Notes under the pieces: generated by a model
Seen by the model: only the letters and a program-made list of their open reading frames with translations
Database searches by the model: none
What the model was told of the DNA's origin: nothing
Program-made: the position numbers and the translations under genes
Assembly: GCA_902761635.1 (NCBI GenBank)
Contig: CACWLG010000006.1
Location: 75,121 to 139,120 of the forward strand
Direction of reading: 5' to 3'
DNA: 64,000 bases
Origin: Oscillospiraceae bacterium
GTDB lineage: Bacteria; Bacillota; Clostridia; Oscillospirales; Oscillospiraceae
Shown: one piece after another, positions 8,673-17,087 of the stretch
How the letters are laid out: every line of letters begins with the position of its first letter
Numbering within the stretch: the first letter of the stretch is position 1

Positions 8673-8708
8673 TCCCTCATTTTCTCAAGAAAATGAGGGA
8701 TTTTCCAT
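8673..8708 (+). terminator. Terminator after the LOG gene
   Basis: A perfect hairpin TCCCTCATTTTCT/AGAAAATGAGGGA with a 2-nt loop is followed by TTTTCC. Confidence 0.85.
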
Positions 8709-8717
8709 TCTTCACTA

Positions 8718-8746
8718 TTGAATTAGTCCCGTTTTTTTGTTAATAT
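8718..8746 (+). promoter_or_regulatory. Promoter of the recJ-rel-dtd operon
   Basis: TTGAAT (8718-8723) and TAATAT (8741-8746) are separated by 17 nt, about 35 nt before recJ. Confidence 0.6.
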
Positions 8747-8781
8747 AAGTCATTAATAAAAAATGAAAAGTTGAAGTGTGT

Positions 8782-10791
8782 ATGAATAATAAAGATTGGA
8801 AGATTCCCTTTACAAGGCCTGATGTACCCCAGGACCTTATAGAGGCTGGTTTTTCGCCGCTTTTATGCCAGGTTCTGGCACTTCGTGGGATCAAAAATAC
8901 CCGCCAGGCGCAGGAACTGCTTTACGGCGGTGAGGAAACGCTCCATGATCCCCTTCTCATTCTGGGCATGGACAGGGCGCGGGAGCGTGTACTGCAGGCA
9001 ATTGAACGTCAGGAAAACGTTGCGGTCTATGGTGACTATGATGTGGACGGGATCACCTCCACCTGCATGCTGACCGATTGGCTGCGCAGCAAGGGTCTCA
9101 CCTGTTATTACTATATCCCCGATCGAAACGAGGAGGGCTACGGTCTCAACTGCGGTGCTCTTGACGCGCTCAAAAGCCGTGGGGTAAGCCTTATAATCAC
9201 GGTCGATTGCGGCATCACTGCCGTTGAGGAGGCTGCCTATGCCCGGCAGATCGGCGTGGATATGGTTATCACCGATCACCATGAATGCAGGCCGGATGCC
9301 CTGCCGGATTCGGCGGCCCTCATTGACTGCAAGCGTGAGGGAGATACCTATCCAAACAAAAACCTTGCCGGTGTCGGCATGGCGCTCAAGCTGATCTGCG
9401 CCTGTGAGGGAGAGAGCGAGCATGTGCTGAGCCGTTATGCGGATCTTGTCGCTATCGGGACGGTGGCGGATGTGATGCCTCTGACGGATGAGAACCGCTA
9501 CCTTGTACGTCTGGGCCTCGAACAGATCGCCCGGCATCCAAGGCCCGGCATCGCTGCCATGCTGCGGGAGTCCTCCATGGACCCGGCGCATCTTAACGCC
9601 TCCTCCATCGGATTCAGCCTCGCTCCGCGCCTCAATGCCGCCGGTCGTCTCGGCAGGGCGTCCATAGCGGCAAAGCTCCTCCTGACCCGGGATGAGGACA
9701 GTGCCGCCTCTCTGGCACGGGAGCTCTGTGAGCTCAACCGGAAACGTCAGAGCATTGAGAATGAGATTTGGAAAGAAGCCAATGCCCAGCTTGCGGAACA
9801 GCCGCCGGACGGTCCGATCGTTCTTGCCAGTGAGAGCTGGCACCAGGGAGTGATCGGGATCGCTGCCTCGCGTCTTGCCGAACAGTATTCCCTGCCCGCA
9901 ATCATCGTCTGTCTCAACGGCGATGTGGGAAAAGGCTCCTGCCGCAGCTATGGCGGCTTTAATCTGTTTGAGGCGCTCTCGGCCTGCTCTGATCAGCTCA
10001 TTGGCTTCGGCGGCCATGCCCTTGCGGCAGGACTGAATGTGCGGCGGGACAAGCTGGACGACTTTCGCAATGCGCTCAGAGATTACTATTATAAAAATAA
10101 ACCGGAGCCGAAGCCTGAGGTACAGTGTGACCTGCTGATCACGGACCCGGCGCTTCTGTCCTTGGATAATGTGAAGTCCCTCGACCTTTTGGAGCCTTAC
10201 GGAAACGCCAACCCCAAGCCCGTCATGTGTGTCAGCGGGGTACGGCTTGAATCGATCAGTGAGGTCGGCGGCGGAAAACATACGCGTTTTCGCATTCGTC
10301 TCGGCAGAGCGCATTTTGAGTGTATCTTTTTTTCCCACAATGCCGCCTCTACCGGCGTACATGAGGGAGAACTGATTGATATGGCCTTTTCACCCCAAAT
10401 CAACGAATACCGCGGCAACGTCACCGTGCAGCTTGTGACCTCCGCATTGCGTCCGCATGATCCCGGCGCACTGTGTGAGAATATTCTCTGCGGGGAATCC
10501 GGAACCTGTTGGGCTGCAGCTCCCTACTGCCCGGAGCGCGCCGACTTCGTGCGCATCTGGCGCAGCATGGGCCCGAGCTTCACAGTCGGCAGCGACACGC
10601 ACGCGGTCGTCTCTCAGTGCCCCGCCGACATGGAGCCTGAAAAATTCTGTCTCTGCCTGATGGTGCTGCGGGAGGTCGGACTTCTGTCAGGCGCGGACAG
10701 CGGGGTTTTCAGTGCGCGACAGGCAAAAATATCCGGGAAGGCAGATCTTGAAGCAACGCAGCTCATCCGCAGTCTGCGCAGTTTTCTGTAA
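8782..10791 (+). CDS. recJ: Single-strand-specific exonuclease RecJ
   Basis: 669 aa. The DHH phosphoesterase motifs are clear: YGDYDVDGITST (motif I), a VDCGI motif II, TDHHEC (motif III), and the DHHA1 motif GFGGHALAAGL at about 410-420. An OB-fold-like region and a Clostridia-type C-terminal extension follow. RecJ degrades ssDNA 5'-3' in recombination and mismatch or base-excision repair. A GTG at 8776 is an alternative start; the Shine-Dalgarno site (GAAG) is weak for both. It is the first gene of a recJ-rel-dtd operon, with 14 nt to rel. Confidence 0.95.
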   Translation: MNNKDWKIPFTRPDVPQDLIEAGFSPLLCQVLALRGIKNTRQAQELLYGGEETLHDPLLILGMDRARERVLQAIERQENVAVYGDYDVDGITSTCMLTDWLRSKGLTCYYYIPDRNEEGYGLNCGALDALKSRGVSLIITVDCGITAVEEAAYARQIGVDMVITDHHECRPDALPDSAALIDCKREGDTYPNKNLAGVGMALKLICACEGESEHVLSRYADLVAIGTVADVMPLTDENRYLVRLGLEQIARHPRPGIAAMLRESSMDPAHLNASSIGFSLAPRLNAAGRLGRASIAAKLLLTRDEDSAASLARELCELNRKRQSIENEIWKEANAQLAEQPPDGPIVLASESWHQGVIGIAASRLAEQYSLPAIIVCLNGDVGKGSCRSYGGFNLFEALSACSDQLIGFGGHALAAGLNVRRDKLDDFRNALRDYYYKNKPEPKPEVQCDLLITDPALLSLDNVKSLDLLEPYGNANPKPVMCVSGVRLESISEVGGGKHTRFRIRLGRAHFECIFFSHNAASTGVHEGELIDMAFSPQINEYRGNVTVQLVTSALRPHDPGALCENILCGESGTCWAAAPYCPERADFVRIWRSMGPSFTVGSDTHAVVSQCPADMEPEKFCLCLMVLREVGLLSGADSGVFSARQAKISGKADLEATQLIRSLRSFL

Positions 10792-10805
10792 AATGGGGGA
10801 AGAGA

Positions 10806-13046
10806 ATGGATACGCAGGAACGAAATAATATGGTACTTGATCCTGACGTAATGTTCGAGGACCTGGTCAGGAAAATCAAGGAAAACGCGCCGAATATGGA
10901 TCTCAGCCGTATTCGCGCCGCCTATGATATGGCGCGCACAGCCCATTCCGGGCAGAAGCGCCGGGACGGCTCACCCTATGTAACGCACTGCATCGCCGCC
11001 GCTGACATCAGCGTGGATATCGGCCTGGATGAAGATTCCATCATCGCTGCACTGCTGCATGACGTGATTGAGGATACCTCTCTTACCCACGAGGATATAG
11101 CGCGGCAGTTCGGCAATGCGGTTGCCGATATCGTGGAGGGCGTCACCAAGCTCACGCGCGTACAGTACACCAGCAAGGAAGATGAGCAGGCCGAGAACCT
11201 GCGAAAAATGCTGCTGGCCATGGCAAAGGATATCCGTGTCATCCTGATCAAAATTGCCGATCGTCTCCACAACATGCGCACCATGGCCTATCAGACCCCC
11301 GCGAAGCAGAAAAGCAAATCCCTGGAGACGATGGAGATCTATGCTCCCATTGCGCACCGTCTCGGTATGCAGCGGGCCAAGTGGGAGCTGGAGGACCTGT
11401 CGCTGCAGTATCTGGACCCCGAGGGCTATAAGGAGATCACCGACAACCTGAATCGCCGCATGCCGGAATTGGAGCGCTTCATGGACAGCATGAAGGATAA
11501 AATCCAGACGCGTCTGGCGGCAGAGGGGGTACAGTGCACCATTTACTGCCGCATCAAGCACGTCTATTCCATCTATCGCAAGATGTATGCGCAGAAGCTG
11601 GACATCAACGGCATCTTTGATCTTTGCGCTTTTCGCGTGATTGTCGATTCCATCCCCGACTGTTACAACGTCCTGGGCATCATTCATGATATGTTCAAGC
11701 CGGTGCCCGGCCGTTTCAAGGATTACATCTCTACCCCGAAGCCCAACATGTACCAAAGCGTACACACCACTGTCATCGGTTCTGAGGGCATTCCCTTTGA
11801 AGTGCAGATCCGTACCTGGGAAATGCACTACACTGCCGAGTACGGCGTTGCGGCTCACTGGAAATACAAAATGGGCTCGAGCGCCAACACGGTGCTGCGC
11901 GAGGGGGACGAAAACACCTTCGCCTGGATCAGACGTCTGCTGGAGAGCCAGCAGGAGTCGGATGCCTCTGATTTCTTCTACAATATGAAGGTGGACATGT
12001 TCGCCGACGAGGTGTTTGTCTTCTCACCAAAGGGCGACGTTATCAACCTTCCGGCGGGTGCCACTCCCATCGACTTTGCCTACAATATTCACTCCGACAT
12101 CGGCAACCACATGGTGGGTGCCAAGGTGAACGGACGCATTGTCACCTATGACTATGTGCTGCAAAACGGTGACATTGTGGAGATCCGCACCTCCAAAAGT
12201 GCCCCCGGCCCCAGCCGCGACTGGCTGAACACCGCCAAGAGCAACTCCGCCCGCACCAAGATCAAGCAGTGGTTCAAGAAGGAACGGCGAGAGGAAAACA
12301 TCATCCGCGGCCGCGCCATGCTGGAGGACGAGCTCAAGCACAACGGTCTTACCCTTGACGATGTGACCGACGAGGCTATCTGCGCTCCGATCCTCAAGCG
12401 CTTTTCCTTCACCTGCATGGACGACATGTATGCCGCCGTTGGTTATGGCGGCCTCACCGCCACACGTGCGGCAAACCGTCTGCGCGATGAGATGAGAAAC
12501 CAGGAGCCGAAGCGAAAGACTGTCCTCGACAAGGTTTCCGAGGCGGCTGAGCGGCGCGAGACCCATGCCCCCAAAAAGGAAGGCAAGGCGGTCCATGGGA
12601 TTCTGGTAGAAGGCCTTTCCAACTGCCTTGTTAAATTCTCCCGCTGCTGCACCCCTGTGCCCGGCGACGATATCATGGGCTTTATCACCCGCGGCCAGGG
12701 CGTCTCTATTCATCGGCGGGACTGCACCAATTGCCAGCAGCTTCTCAGTCAGCCGGAGAATGCAGGCCGTTGGGTGCAGGTTTCCTGGGCCGGCAAAATT
12801 TCTGAGAGTTATCTGACTACAATTATGATCTCTGCCAAGGACCGCAATGGCATGGTCATGGATGTGGCCACAGTGCTCAATTCCGTCAATGCCAAGGTCC
12901 ACTCACTCAACGCCCGCACCACCGGGCTCAACTTCGGCGTAGTCACTGTCACGCTGGAAGTCAAGGACGCCGCAGAGCTTAAATATATCATCAGCCGCCT
13001 GACCTCTGTCCCAGGCGTTATCAATATCACCAGAAACGGTATGTGA
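10806..13046 (+). CDS. rel: Bifunctional (p)ppGpp synthetase/hydrolase
   Basis: 746 aa. Domains in order: HD hydrolase (about 45-195, with HSGQKRRDGSPYVTH, LLHDVIEDT and ADRLHNMRT), RelA synthetase (about 240-350, with RIKHVYSIYRKM, YQSVHTTV and EVQIRTWEMH), TGS (about 395-455), helical/zinc-finger region with RCCTPVPGD, and a C-terminal ACT domain. Both catalytic halves keep their signature residues, so it should make and destroy (p)ppGpp in the stringent response. A GGGGGAAGAGA site precedes the ATG. Position between recJ and dtd is the conserved Firmicutes order. Confidence 0.96.
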   Translation: MDTQERNNMVLDPDVMFEDLVRKIKENAPNMDLSRIRAAYDMARTAHSGQKRRDGSPYVTHCIAAADISVDIGLDEDSIIAALLHDVIEDTSLTHEDIARQFGNAVADIVEGVTKLTRVQYTSKEDEQAENLRKMLLAMAKDIRVILIKIADRLHNMRTMAYQTPAKQKSKSLETMEIYAPIAHRLGMQRAKWELEDLSLQYLDPEGYKEITDNLNRRMPELERFMDSMKDKIQTRLAAEGVQCTIYCRIKHVYSIYRKMYAQKLDINGIFDLCAFRVIVDSIPDCYNVLGIIHDMFKPVPGRFKDYISTPKPNMYQSVHTTVIGSEGIPFEVQIRTWEMHYTAEYGVAAHWKYKMGSSANTVLREGDENTFAWIRRLLESQQESDASDFFYNMKVDMFADEVFVFSPKGDVINLPAGATPIDFAYNIHSDIGNHMVGAKVNGRIVTYDYVLQNGDIVEIRTSKSAPGPSRDWLNTAKSNSARTKIKQWFKKERREENIIRGRAMLEDELKHNGLTLDDVTDEAICAPILKRFSFTCMDDMYAAVGYGGLTATRAANRLRDEMRNQEPKRKTVLDKVSEAAERRETHAPKKEGKAVHGILVEGLSNCLVKFSRCCTPVPGDDIMGFITRGQGVSIHRRDCTNCQQLLSQPENAGRWVQVSWAGKISESYLTTIMISAKDRNGMVMDVATVLNSVNAKVHSLNARTTGLNFGVVTVTLEVKDAAELKYIISRLTSVPGVINITRNGM

Positions 13047-13057
13047 AAGGATCCGGT

Positions 13058-13501
13058 ATGAGAGCTGTTTTAACACGTGTGCGCTCCGCCTCGGTGGAGA
13101 TCGAGGGAAAAACTGTCGGGCAGATCGGCACCGGCTTTCTCATTCTGCTGGGCGTGCACCAGGAGGACACAGAAGCAGAGGCGCTCAAAATCGCAGATAA
13201 AATCTGCGGCCTTCGCATCTTTGAAGACGAAAACGGAAAGATGAATGTAAATCCCGCAGACGCCGGCGCAGAGCTTTTGATCATCAGCCAGTTTACCCTG
13301 TTTGCCGACTGCAAATCCCGCCGCCCGGGGTTTTCCAGAGCGGCACGGCCTGAGACCGCGATCCCCCTCTACGAGCGGGTGATCAGCGAATGCAGGGCCA
13401 GAGGCTTTCATGTAGAAACCGGCGTCTTTGCCGCAGACATGCAGGTTGCCTCCATCAACGATGGGCCCGTAACGATTCTTCTGGACACAAAGGAGCTTTA
13501 A
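13058..13501 (+). CDS. dtd: D-aminoacyl-tRNA deacylase
   Basis: 147 aa, the family's normal length. Hallmarks are MRAVLTRVRSASVEI at the start, the SQFTLFADCKSRRPGF active-site block (usually SQFTLYADTKKGRRPSF) and NDGPVT near the C-terminus. It removes D-amino acids such as D-Tyr from mischarged tRNA in the cytosol. The ATG at 13058 follows AAAGGA with 6-7 nt spacing, only 11 nt after rel, which fits cotranslation. The Cys in FADCK is a minor substitution of unknown effect. Confidence 0.95.
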   Translation: MRAVLTRVRSASVEIEGKTVGQIGTGFLILLGVHQEDTEAEALKIADKICGLRIFEDENGKMNVNPADAGAELLIISQFTLFADCKSRRPGFSRAARPETAIPLYERVISECRARGFHVETGVFAADMQVASINDGPVTILLDTKEL

Positions 13502-13504
13502 GCC

Positions 13505-14116
13505 ATGCTGATCAAAACTATTCCCGTTGGGCAGCTTGAAACAAACTGCTACGTAGTCATCAACGAAGGCTCGCTTGAATGCGTCGTCATTGATCCGGGC
13601 GACGAATCGAATACGATTCTGGACTATATGGAGTCAAATCATCTCCGCTGCCGTGCCATCCTGCTGACCCACGGTCATTATGACCATGTAGGCGCCGTGG
13701 ATACCATCGCCGAAGAGACCGGTGCCGCCGTGTATATGAACGAGCGGGACGATTATCGCCATGCTGTGGACACCCATTTGCCCTATACGCTCAAGGAAAA
13801 CGGGAAAAGCTATGACGATGGTGACATGATCGAGGCTGCAGGGCTGCGCTTTGACGTGATCGGTACGCCCGGCCACACCCCCGGCGGCGTGACCCTCCGC
13901 TGTGAGGACGCCCTTTTTACCGGGGATACCCTCTTTAAGGGAAGCTGCGGCAGAACCGATTTGCCCGGCGGCGATATGCAGCAGGAGCTGGCATCTCTGC
14001 GAAAAATCTGTGAGCTGCCGGGTGACTATGAGGTCTATCCCGGTCATATGGATCCCAGCACGCTCGAACGCGAGCGCAGCTTCAATTACTATTGCCGTGC
14101 CGCGATGCGCAGCTGA
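13505..14116 (+). CDS. MBL-fold metallohydrolase (glyoxalase II-like)
   Basis: 203 aa. The metal-binding motif THGHYDHVG and downstream TPGHTPGG, FTGDTLF and YPGHMDPS histidines identify a metallo-beta-lactamase-fold hydrolase of the YcbL/GloC type. These hydrolyse S-lactoylglutathione-like or other thioesters; with no glutathione expected in this organism the true substrate is uncertain. It starts 3 nt after the dtd stop, so it belongs to the recJ-rel-dtd operon. Confidence 0.9.
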   Translation: MLIKTIPVGQLETNCYVVINEGSLECVVIDPGDESNTILDYMESNHLRCRAILLTHGHYDHVGAVDTIAEETGAAVYMNERDDYRHAVDTHLPYTLKENGKSYDDGDMIEAAGLRFDVIGTPGHTPGGVTLRCEDALFTGDTLFKGSCGRTDLPGGDMQQELASLRKICELPGDYEVYPGHMDPSTLERERSFNYYCRAAMRS

Positions 14117-14157
14117 CTGACATACCAGGCCTTTCGTGTACAAAGGAGGAGAACAAG

Positions 14158-14337
14158 ATGTGTCTTTTCAAATGGCTCAAAAAGAATGCGTCCCGCGAAA
14201 AATCTGCCGCGCCCCTGGAGGAAACGGATAAGTCCGTGCCGGCAGACAAGTCGACGAAAATGTTCACTGAAATGCGCCACCAGGCAGGCACCGGTGATCC
14301 GAAGCTGAAAGGCAGGCACCACACCGGTTCTTTCTGA
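14158..14337 (+). CDS. 59-aa basic/charged protein, unknown function
   Basis: 59 aa, not recognised. It begins MCLFKWLKKNASREKS, is rich in Lys, Glu, Ser and Thr, and ends KGRHHTGSF with no hydrophobic core, so it is probably disordered. AAAGGAGG lies about 9 nt upstream of the ATG, an excellent Shine-Dalgarno site, which is the main reason to accept the gene. It follows the MBL hydrolase by 41 nt and precedes a hairpin, so it may be the last gene of the recJ operon. Confidence 0.55.
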   Translation: MCLFKWLKKNASREKSAAPLEETDKSVPADKSTKMFTEMRHQAGTGDPKLKGRHHTGSF

Positions 14338-14407
14338 TAATAACCTGTTACTCCAGCTGTACAGCCCTGTTGCATGGGGATAATGCATTGCCGGAGCAAT
14401 CATTACA

Positions 14408-14434
14408 ACAGCGCCCCGCAGTTGCGGGGCGCTG
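14408..14434. terminator. Hairpin between convergent small genes
   Basis: Perfect arms ACAGCGCCCCGCA and TGCGGGGCGCTGT with a 1-nt centre. The T-tracts are poor on both sides, but the position between two convergent units suggests a shared terminator. Confidence 0.6.
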
Positions 14435-14454
14435 TCTCACTGTGAGCGTGCGGT

Positions 14455-14637
14455 TTATTTCCCGTTGTGTACCTTTTGATCGTGATCCTTGATCGCTTTT
14501 TCCTTTGCATAGACTCCATTGAGATGGATGGTCTTGCCGCATTTCTCGCAGAAAAAGCTGCTGACATATTTTGGACGCGCGACACCGCCGTTCACATCTT
14601 CAAGAAGGCTGTCGCTCAGTTTGTTTCTTTCCGTCAT
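14455..14637 (-). CDS. Double-glycine-leader peptide with CxxC...H...H core
   Basis: 60 aa. Residues 1-18 form a classic double-glycine leader, KLSDSLLEDVNGG, as cleaved by peptidase-containing ABC exporters. The 42-residue core holds C30-x2-C33, H38, H52 and H57, a possible zinc site of the form CxxC-x18-H-x4-H. The start ATG 14637 has GGAA 10 nt upstream; a GTG at 14643 is the alternative. The gene starts 21 nt after the trpB2 stop on the same strand, so it is probably cotranscribed under the Trp T-box. No exporter is visible in the window. The leader is convincing; function (bacteriocin, signal or metal peptide) is not known. Confidence 0.65.
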   Translation of the reverse strand: MTERNKLSDSLLEDVNGGVARPKYVSSFFCEKCGKTIHLNGVYAKEKAIKDHDQKVHNGK

Positions 14638-14658
14638 GTTCACTATTTTCCGATCGTT

Positions 14659-16035
14659 TTATCCCTCGACCTTTGGCAGGCCGGCAAAACCGCGCTCCAG
14701 GTCTGCATCAGTGGGAATATAGTCGCTCATCTCACCGTCATTATACTTCTGATACGCCGTCAGGTCGAAATAGCCGGTGCCGGTTAGGCCGAAGAGGATG
14801 TTCTTCTCCTCCCCTGTCTCTTTGCAGCGCATGGCCTCGTCGATAGCCGCTCTGATGGCGTGGCTGCTCTCCGGGGCGGGCAGGATGCCTTCCGACCGGG
14901 CGAACAGCTCCGCTGCCTCAAAGACCGAGGTCTGTTCCACCGCGCGAGCCTCCATGAGGCCGTCGTGATAGAGCTGGCTGAGGATCGTGGACATGCCGTG
15001 GAAACGCAGGCCGCCCGCGTGGTTCGGTGAGGGAATAAAGCCGCTGCCCAGCGTATACATTTTGGCAAGCGGGCAAATCATGCCGGTGTCGCAGAAGTCA
15101 TAAGCGAACCTGCCGCGCGTAAAGCTCGGGCAGGAAGCCGGCTCCACAGCGATAATGCGGTAGTCAGCCTCGCCCCGGAGCTTCTCGCCCATGAAGGGAG
15201 AAATCAAGCCGCCCAAATTGGAGCCGCCGCCGGCGCAGCCGATGATGATGTCAGGCTTGACGCCGATTTTGTCAAAGGCCGCTTTCGCCTCAAGGCCGAT
15301 GATGCTCTGATGCAGCAGGACCTGGTTGAGAACACTCCCCAGTACGTAGCGGTAGCCCGGGGTTTGGGTGGCAACCTCTACCGCCTCGGAGATCGCGCAG
15401 CCGAGGGAACCGGTGGTTCCGGGATGCTCGGCAAGGATCTTTCTTCCTACCGCCGTCTCAGCAGAGGGGGACGGCGTCACGCTGGCGCCATAGGTGCGCA
15501 TGACCTCCCGGCGGAAGGGCTTCTGCTCATAGCTTACCTTGACCATGAAGACCTTGCAGTCCAGGCCCAGGTAGGCACAGGCCATGGAAAGAGCCGTACC
15601 CCACTGTCCGGCTCCGGTCTCGGTGGTGACGCCCTTGAGCCCCTGCTGCTTGGCATAATAGGCCTGGGCAATGGCGGAGTTGAGCTTATGGCTGCCCGAG
15701 GTGTTATTGCCCTCAAATTTATAATAGATCTTCGCCGGCGTGTCCAGCACCTTCTCCAGGCAGTAGGCGCGCACCAGGGGCGATGGGCGGTACATTTTGT
15801 AAAAGTCCACGATATCCTGCGGGATGGGGAAATATGCGGTGTCGTTGTCCAGCTCCTGTCTGACCAGCTCCTCACAGAAGATGGGCGTGAGCTCCTCCGC
15901 CGTGAGGGGTTTTCCGGTGCCGGGATTGAGAAGCGGCGCCGGCTTCGTCTTCATATCGGCCCGAAGATTGTACCAGGCTTTCGGAATTTCGTTTTCATTC
16001 AGATAGGTTTTGTAGGGAATGTTGTTTTCGGACAT
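14659..16035 (-). CDS. trpB2: TrpB2-type tryptophan synthase beta-like enzyme
   Basis: 458 aa, longer than TrpB1 (about 400). The PLP lysine is K117 in SGSHKLNSA, the substrate loop is TETGAGQWG, and the phosphate-binding loop is GCAGGGSNLGG. The N-terminal extension and overall length place it in the TrpB2 (TIGR01415) group, which condenses indole with serine to give tryptophan and often works without TrpA. No trpA or other trp gene is nearby, so indole salvage is the likely role. AAAGGAG is well spaced before the ATG. Expression is predicted to be controlled by the upstream T-box with a UGG specifier. Confidence 0.92.
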   Translation of the reverse strand: MSENNIPYKTYLNENEIPKAWYNLRADMKTKPAPLLNPGTGKPLTAEELTPIFCEELVRQELDNDTAYFPIPQDIVDFYKMYRPSPLVRAYCLEKVLDTPAKIYYKFEGNNTSGSHKLNSAIAQAYYAKQQGLKGVTTETGAGQWGTALSMACAYLGLDCKVFMVKVSYEQKPFRREVMRTYGASVTPSPSAETAVGRKILAEHPGTTGSLGCAISEAVEVATQTPGYRYVLGSVLNQVLLHQSIIGLEAKAAFDKIGVKPDIIIGCAGGGSNLGGLISPFMGEKLRGEADYRIIAVEPASCPSFTRGRFAYDFCDTGMICPLAKMYTLGSGFIPSPNHAGGLRFHGMSTILSQLYHDGLMEARAVEQTSVFEAAELFARSEGILPAPESSHAIRAAIDEAMRCKETGEEKNILFGLTGTGYFDLTAYQKYNDGEMSDYIPTDADLERGFAGLPKVEG

Positions 16036-16069
16036 GGGGATCGCTCCTTTTCGATAATGTCAGAGGCAA

Positions 16070-16345
16070 AACAAAAGCCCTTGCCTCTGCAAAATGCAGG
16101 GACAAGAGCAAAGCTCCTGCGGTACCACCCGGCTTGGCGCAGATGCGCCCTCTCTAACGTGCAGTCACACGTCGGCCCTATGATAACGGATCGCCGGCTC
16201 CGTCGCCCATACTGAGGGGAAATCCCCCGTTCTGTTTGCCCTCACGGGTCCATTCATCCGCGCATTCCCTGCTGCCTCGCACCATACAGCAGCTCTCTGA
16301 AAAGGAACAGCCTGCGGATTACTCTTCCCGCTCCTTGGTTTATGG
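16070..16345 (-). promoter_or_regulatory. T-box leader with Trp (UGG) specifier, upstream of trpB2
   Basis: On the minus strand the conserved T-box core GGGTGGTACCGC lies at about 16118-16130. It is followed by a terminator hairpin (16077-16109: CTTGTCCCTGCA paired with TGCAGAGGCAAG) and TTTTGTTTT. Upstream is a stem I with a GAGTAA bulge region and the specifier loop GAATGGACC; TGG at 16250-16252 reads as a Trp codon. Uncharged tRNA-Trp would favour the antiterminator and switch on trpB2 and probably the downstream peptide gene. This accounts for the 360-base gap between genes. Confidence 0.9.
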
Positions 16346-16349
16346 GTAT

Positions 16350-16378
16350 ATGGTAACACTAACGATTTAAAGTGTCAA
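16350..16378 (-). promoter_or_regulatory. Promoter of the T-box/trpB2 unit
   Basis: A minus-strand TTGACA (16373-16378) is 17 nt from TACCAT (16350-16355), directly before stem I of the T-box. Confidence 0.6.
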
Positions 16379-16394
16379 GTGTTTTTTGCTTATA

Positions 16395-17036
16395 TTATCT
16401 TAAAGAATCCTTGGAAACCGGGAAGCTGAAGTAACTGTCGGGATACGGCTCATCCCGCAGGGTGAAGTGCCACCACTCGCACGCAATCGGTTCAAAGCCG
16501 CTGCGAATCATGGCGCTGCGCAGGAACATGCGATTATCATATTGCTCCTCGGTGATGCCGCGATAGTCTGGATGTGAGATTTTCCCGAAGAAATCAAAGG
16601 GACTGCCCATATCAAGCTCCTTGCCGGTGCTCATATCCAGCAGGGTCAGGTCCACCGTGCTGCCGCGGCTGTGGCTGGAGCGCCTGGCGATATAGCCCTC
16701 AGAAAAAAGTGCCTGCTTTTCTACCTCCGGATAAAAATAGGGCTTCATCCGCACATCGGTATCTTCGATCCCCCAGAGGAGGAAGTGCTTGACCGCCGTA
16801 TCAGGCCGGTAGGCGTCGTAAATTTTCAGACGGTAACCCTTGACGATCATCTCGTTGCTGACTGATTTCAGCGCTCTTGCGGCTTCCTTTGTCAGCAGGG
16901 CAATCGGCTGCTCATAACCGTCAATACGGTCCCCGATGAAATTATAGGTAGAATAATAGCGGATCTCCTGTACAATGTGCGGAACGTAATCCGCCAGCAG
17001 TACAAATCCGGAGGAATCCTGACTGTCCTTTTTCAT
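16395..17036 (-). CDS. D-Ala-D-Ala dipeptidase (VanX/DdpX family, M15D)
   Basis: 213 aa. Zinc-peptidase motifs are SSHSRGSTVDLTL (SxHxxGxxxD) and CEWWHFTL (ExxWH). The substrate-fixing Arg in YDAYRPDTA is also present. The family cleaves D-Ala-D-Ala for vancomycin resistance or for recycling of wall dipeptide. No vanH, vanA or vanRS genes are near and there is no signal peptide, so a cytosolic nutritional or recycling role is more likely than resistance. AAGGGGAG precedes the ATG. The next gene upstream on the strand is the ArsP_2-like transporter, about 50 nt away, so the two may be cotranscribed. Confidence 0.92.
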   Translation of the reverse strand: MKKDSQDSSGFVLLADYVPHIVQEIRYYSTYNFIGDRIDGYEQPIALLTKEAARALKSVSNEMIVKGYRLKIYDAYRPDTAVKHFLLWGIEDTDVRMKPYFYPEVEKQALFSEGYIARRSSHSRGSTVDLTLLDMSTGKELDMGSPFDFFGKISHPDYRGITEEQYDNRMFLRSAMIRSGFEPIACEWWHFTLRDEPYPDSYFSFPVSKDSLR

Positions 17037-17087
17037 TCGCGTATCTCCCCTTTTATGTTTGCGTCAAAGCTTTCTGCCAGCACCGCA

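Noticed and set aside
8863-10362. Long minus-strand frame (499 codons) opposite recJ
   Set aside because: Antisense to a clear recJ with all motifs; no initiation signals.
16395-17036. Vancomycin-resistance cluster (VanX here, VanZ at 54626-55324)
   Set aside because: The two homologues are 38 kb apart and no vanH, D-Ala-D-Lac ligase or VanRS genes are present.
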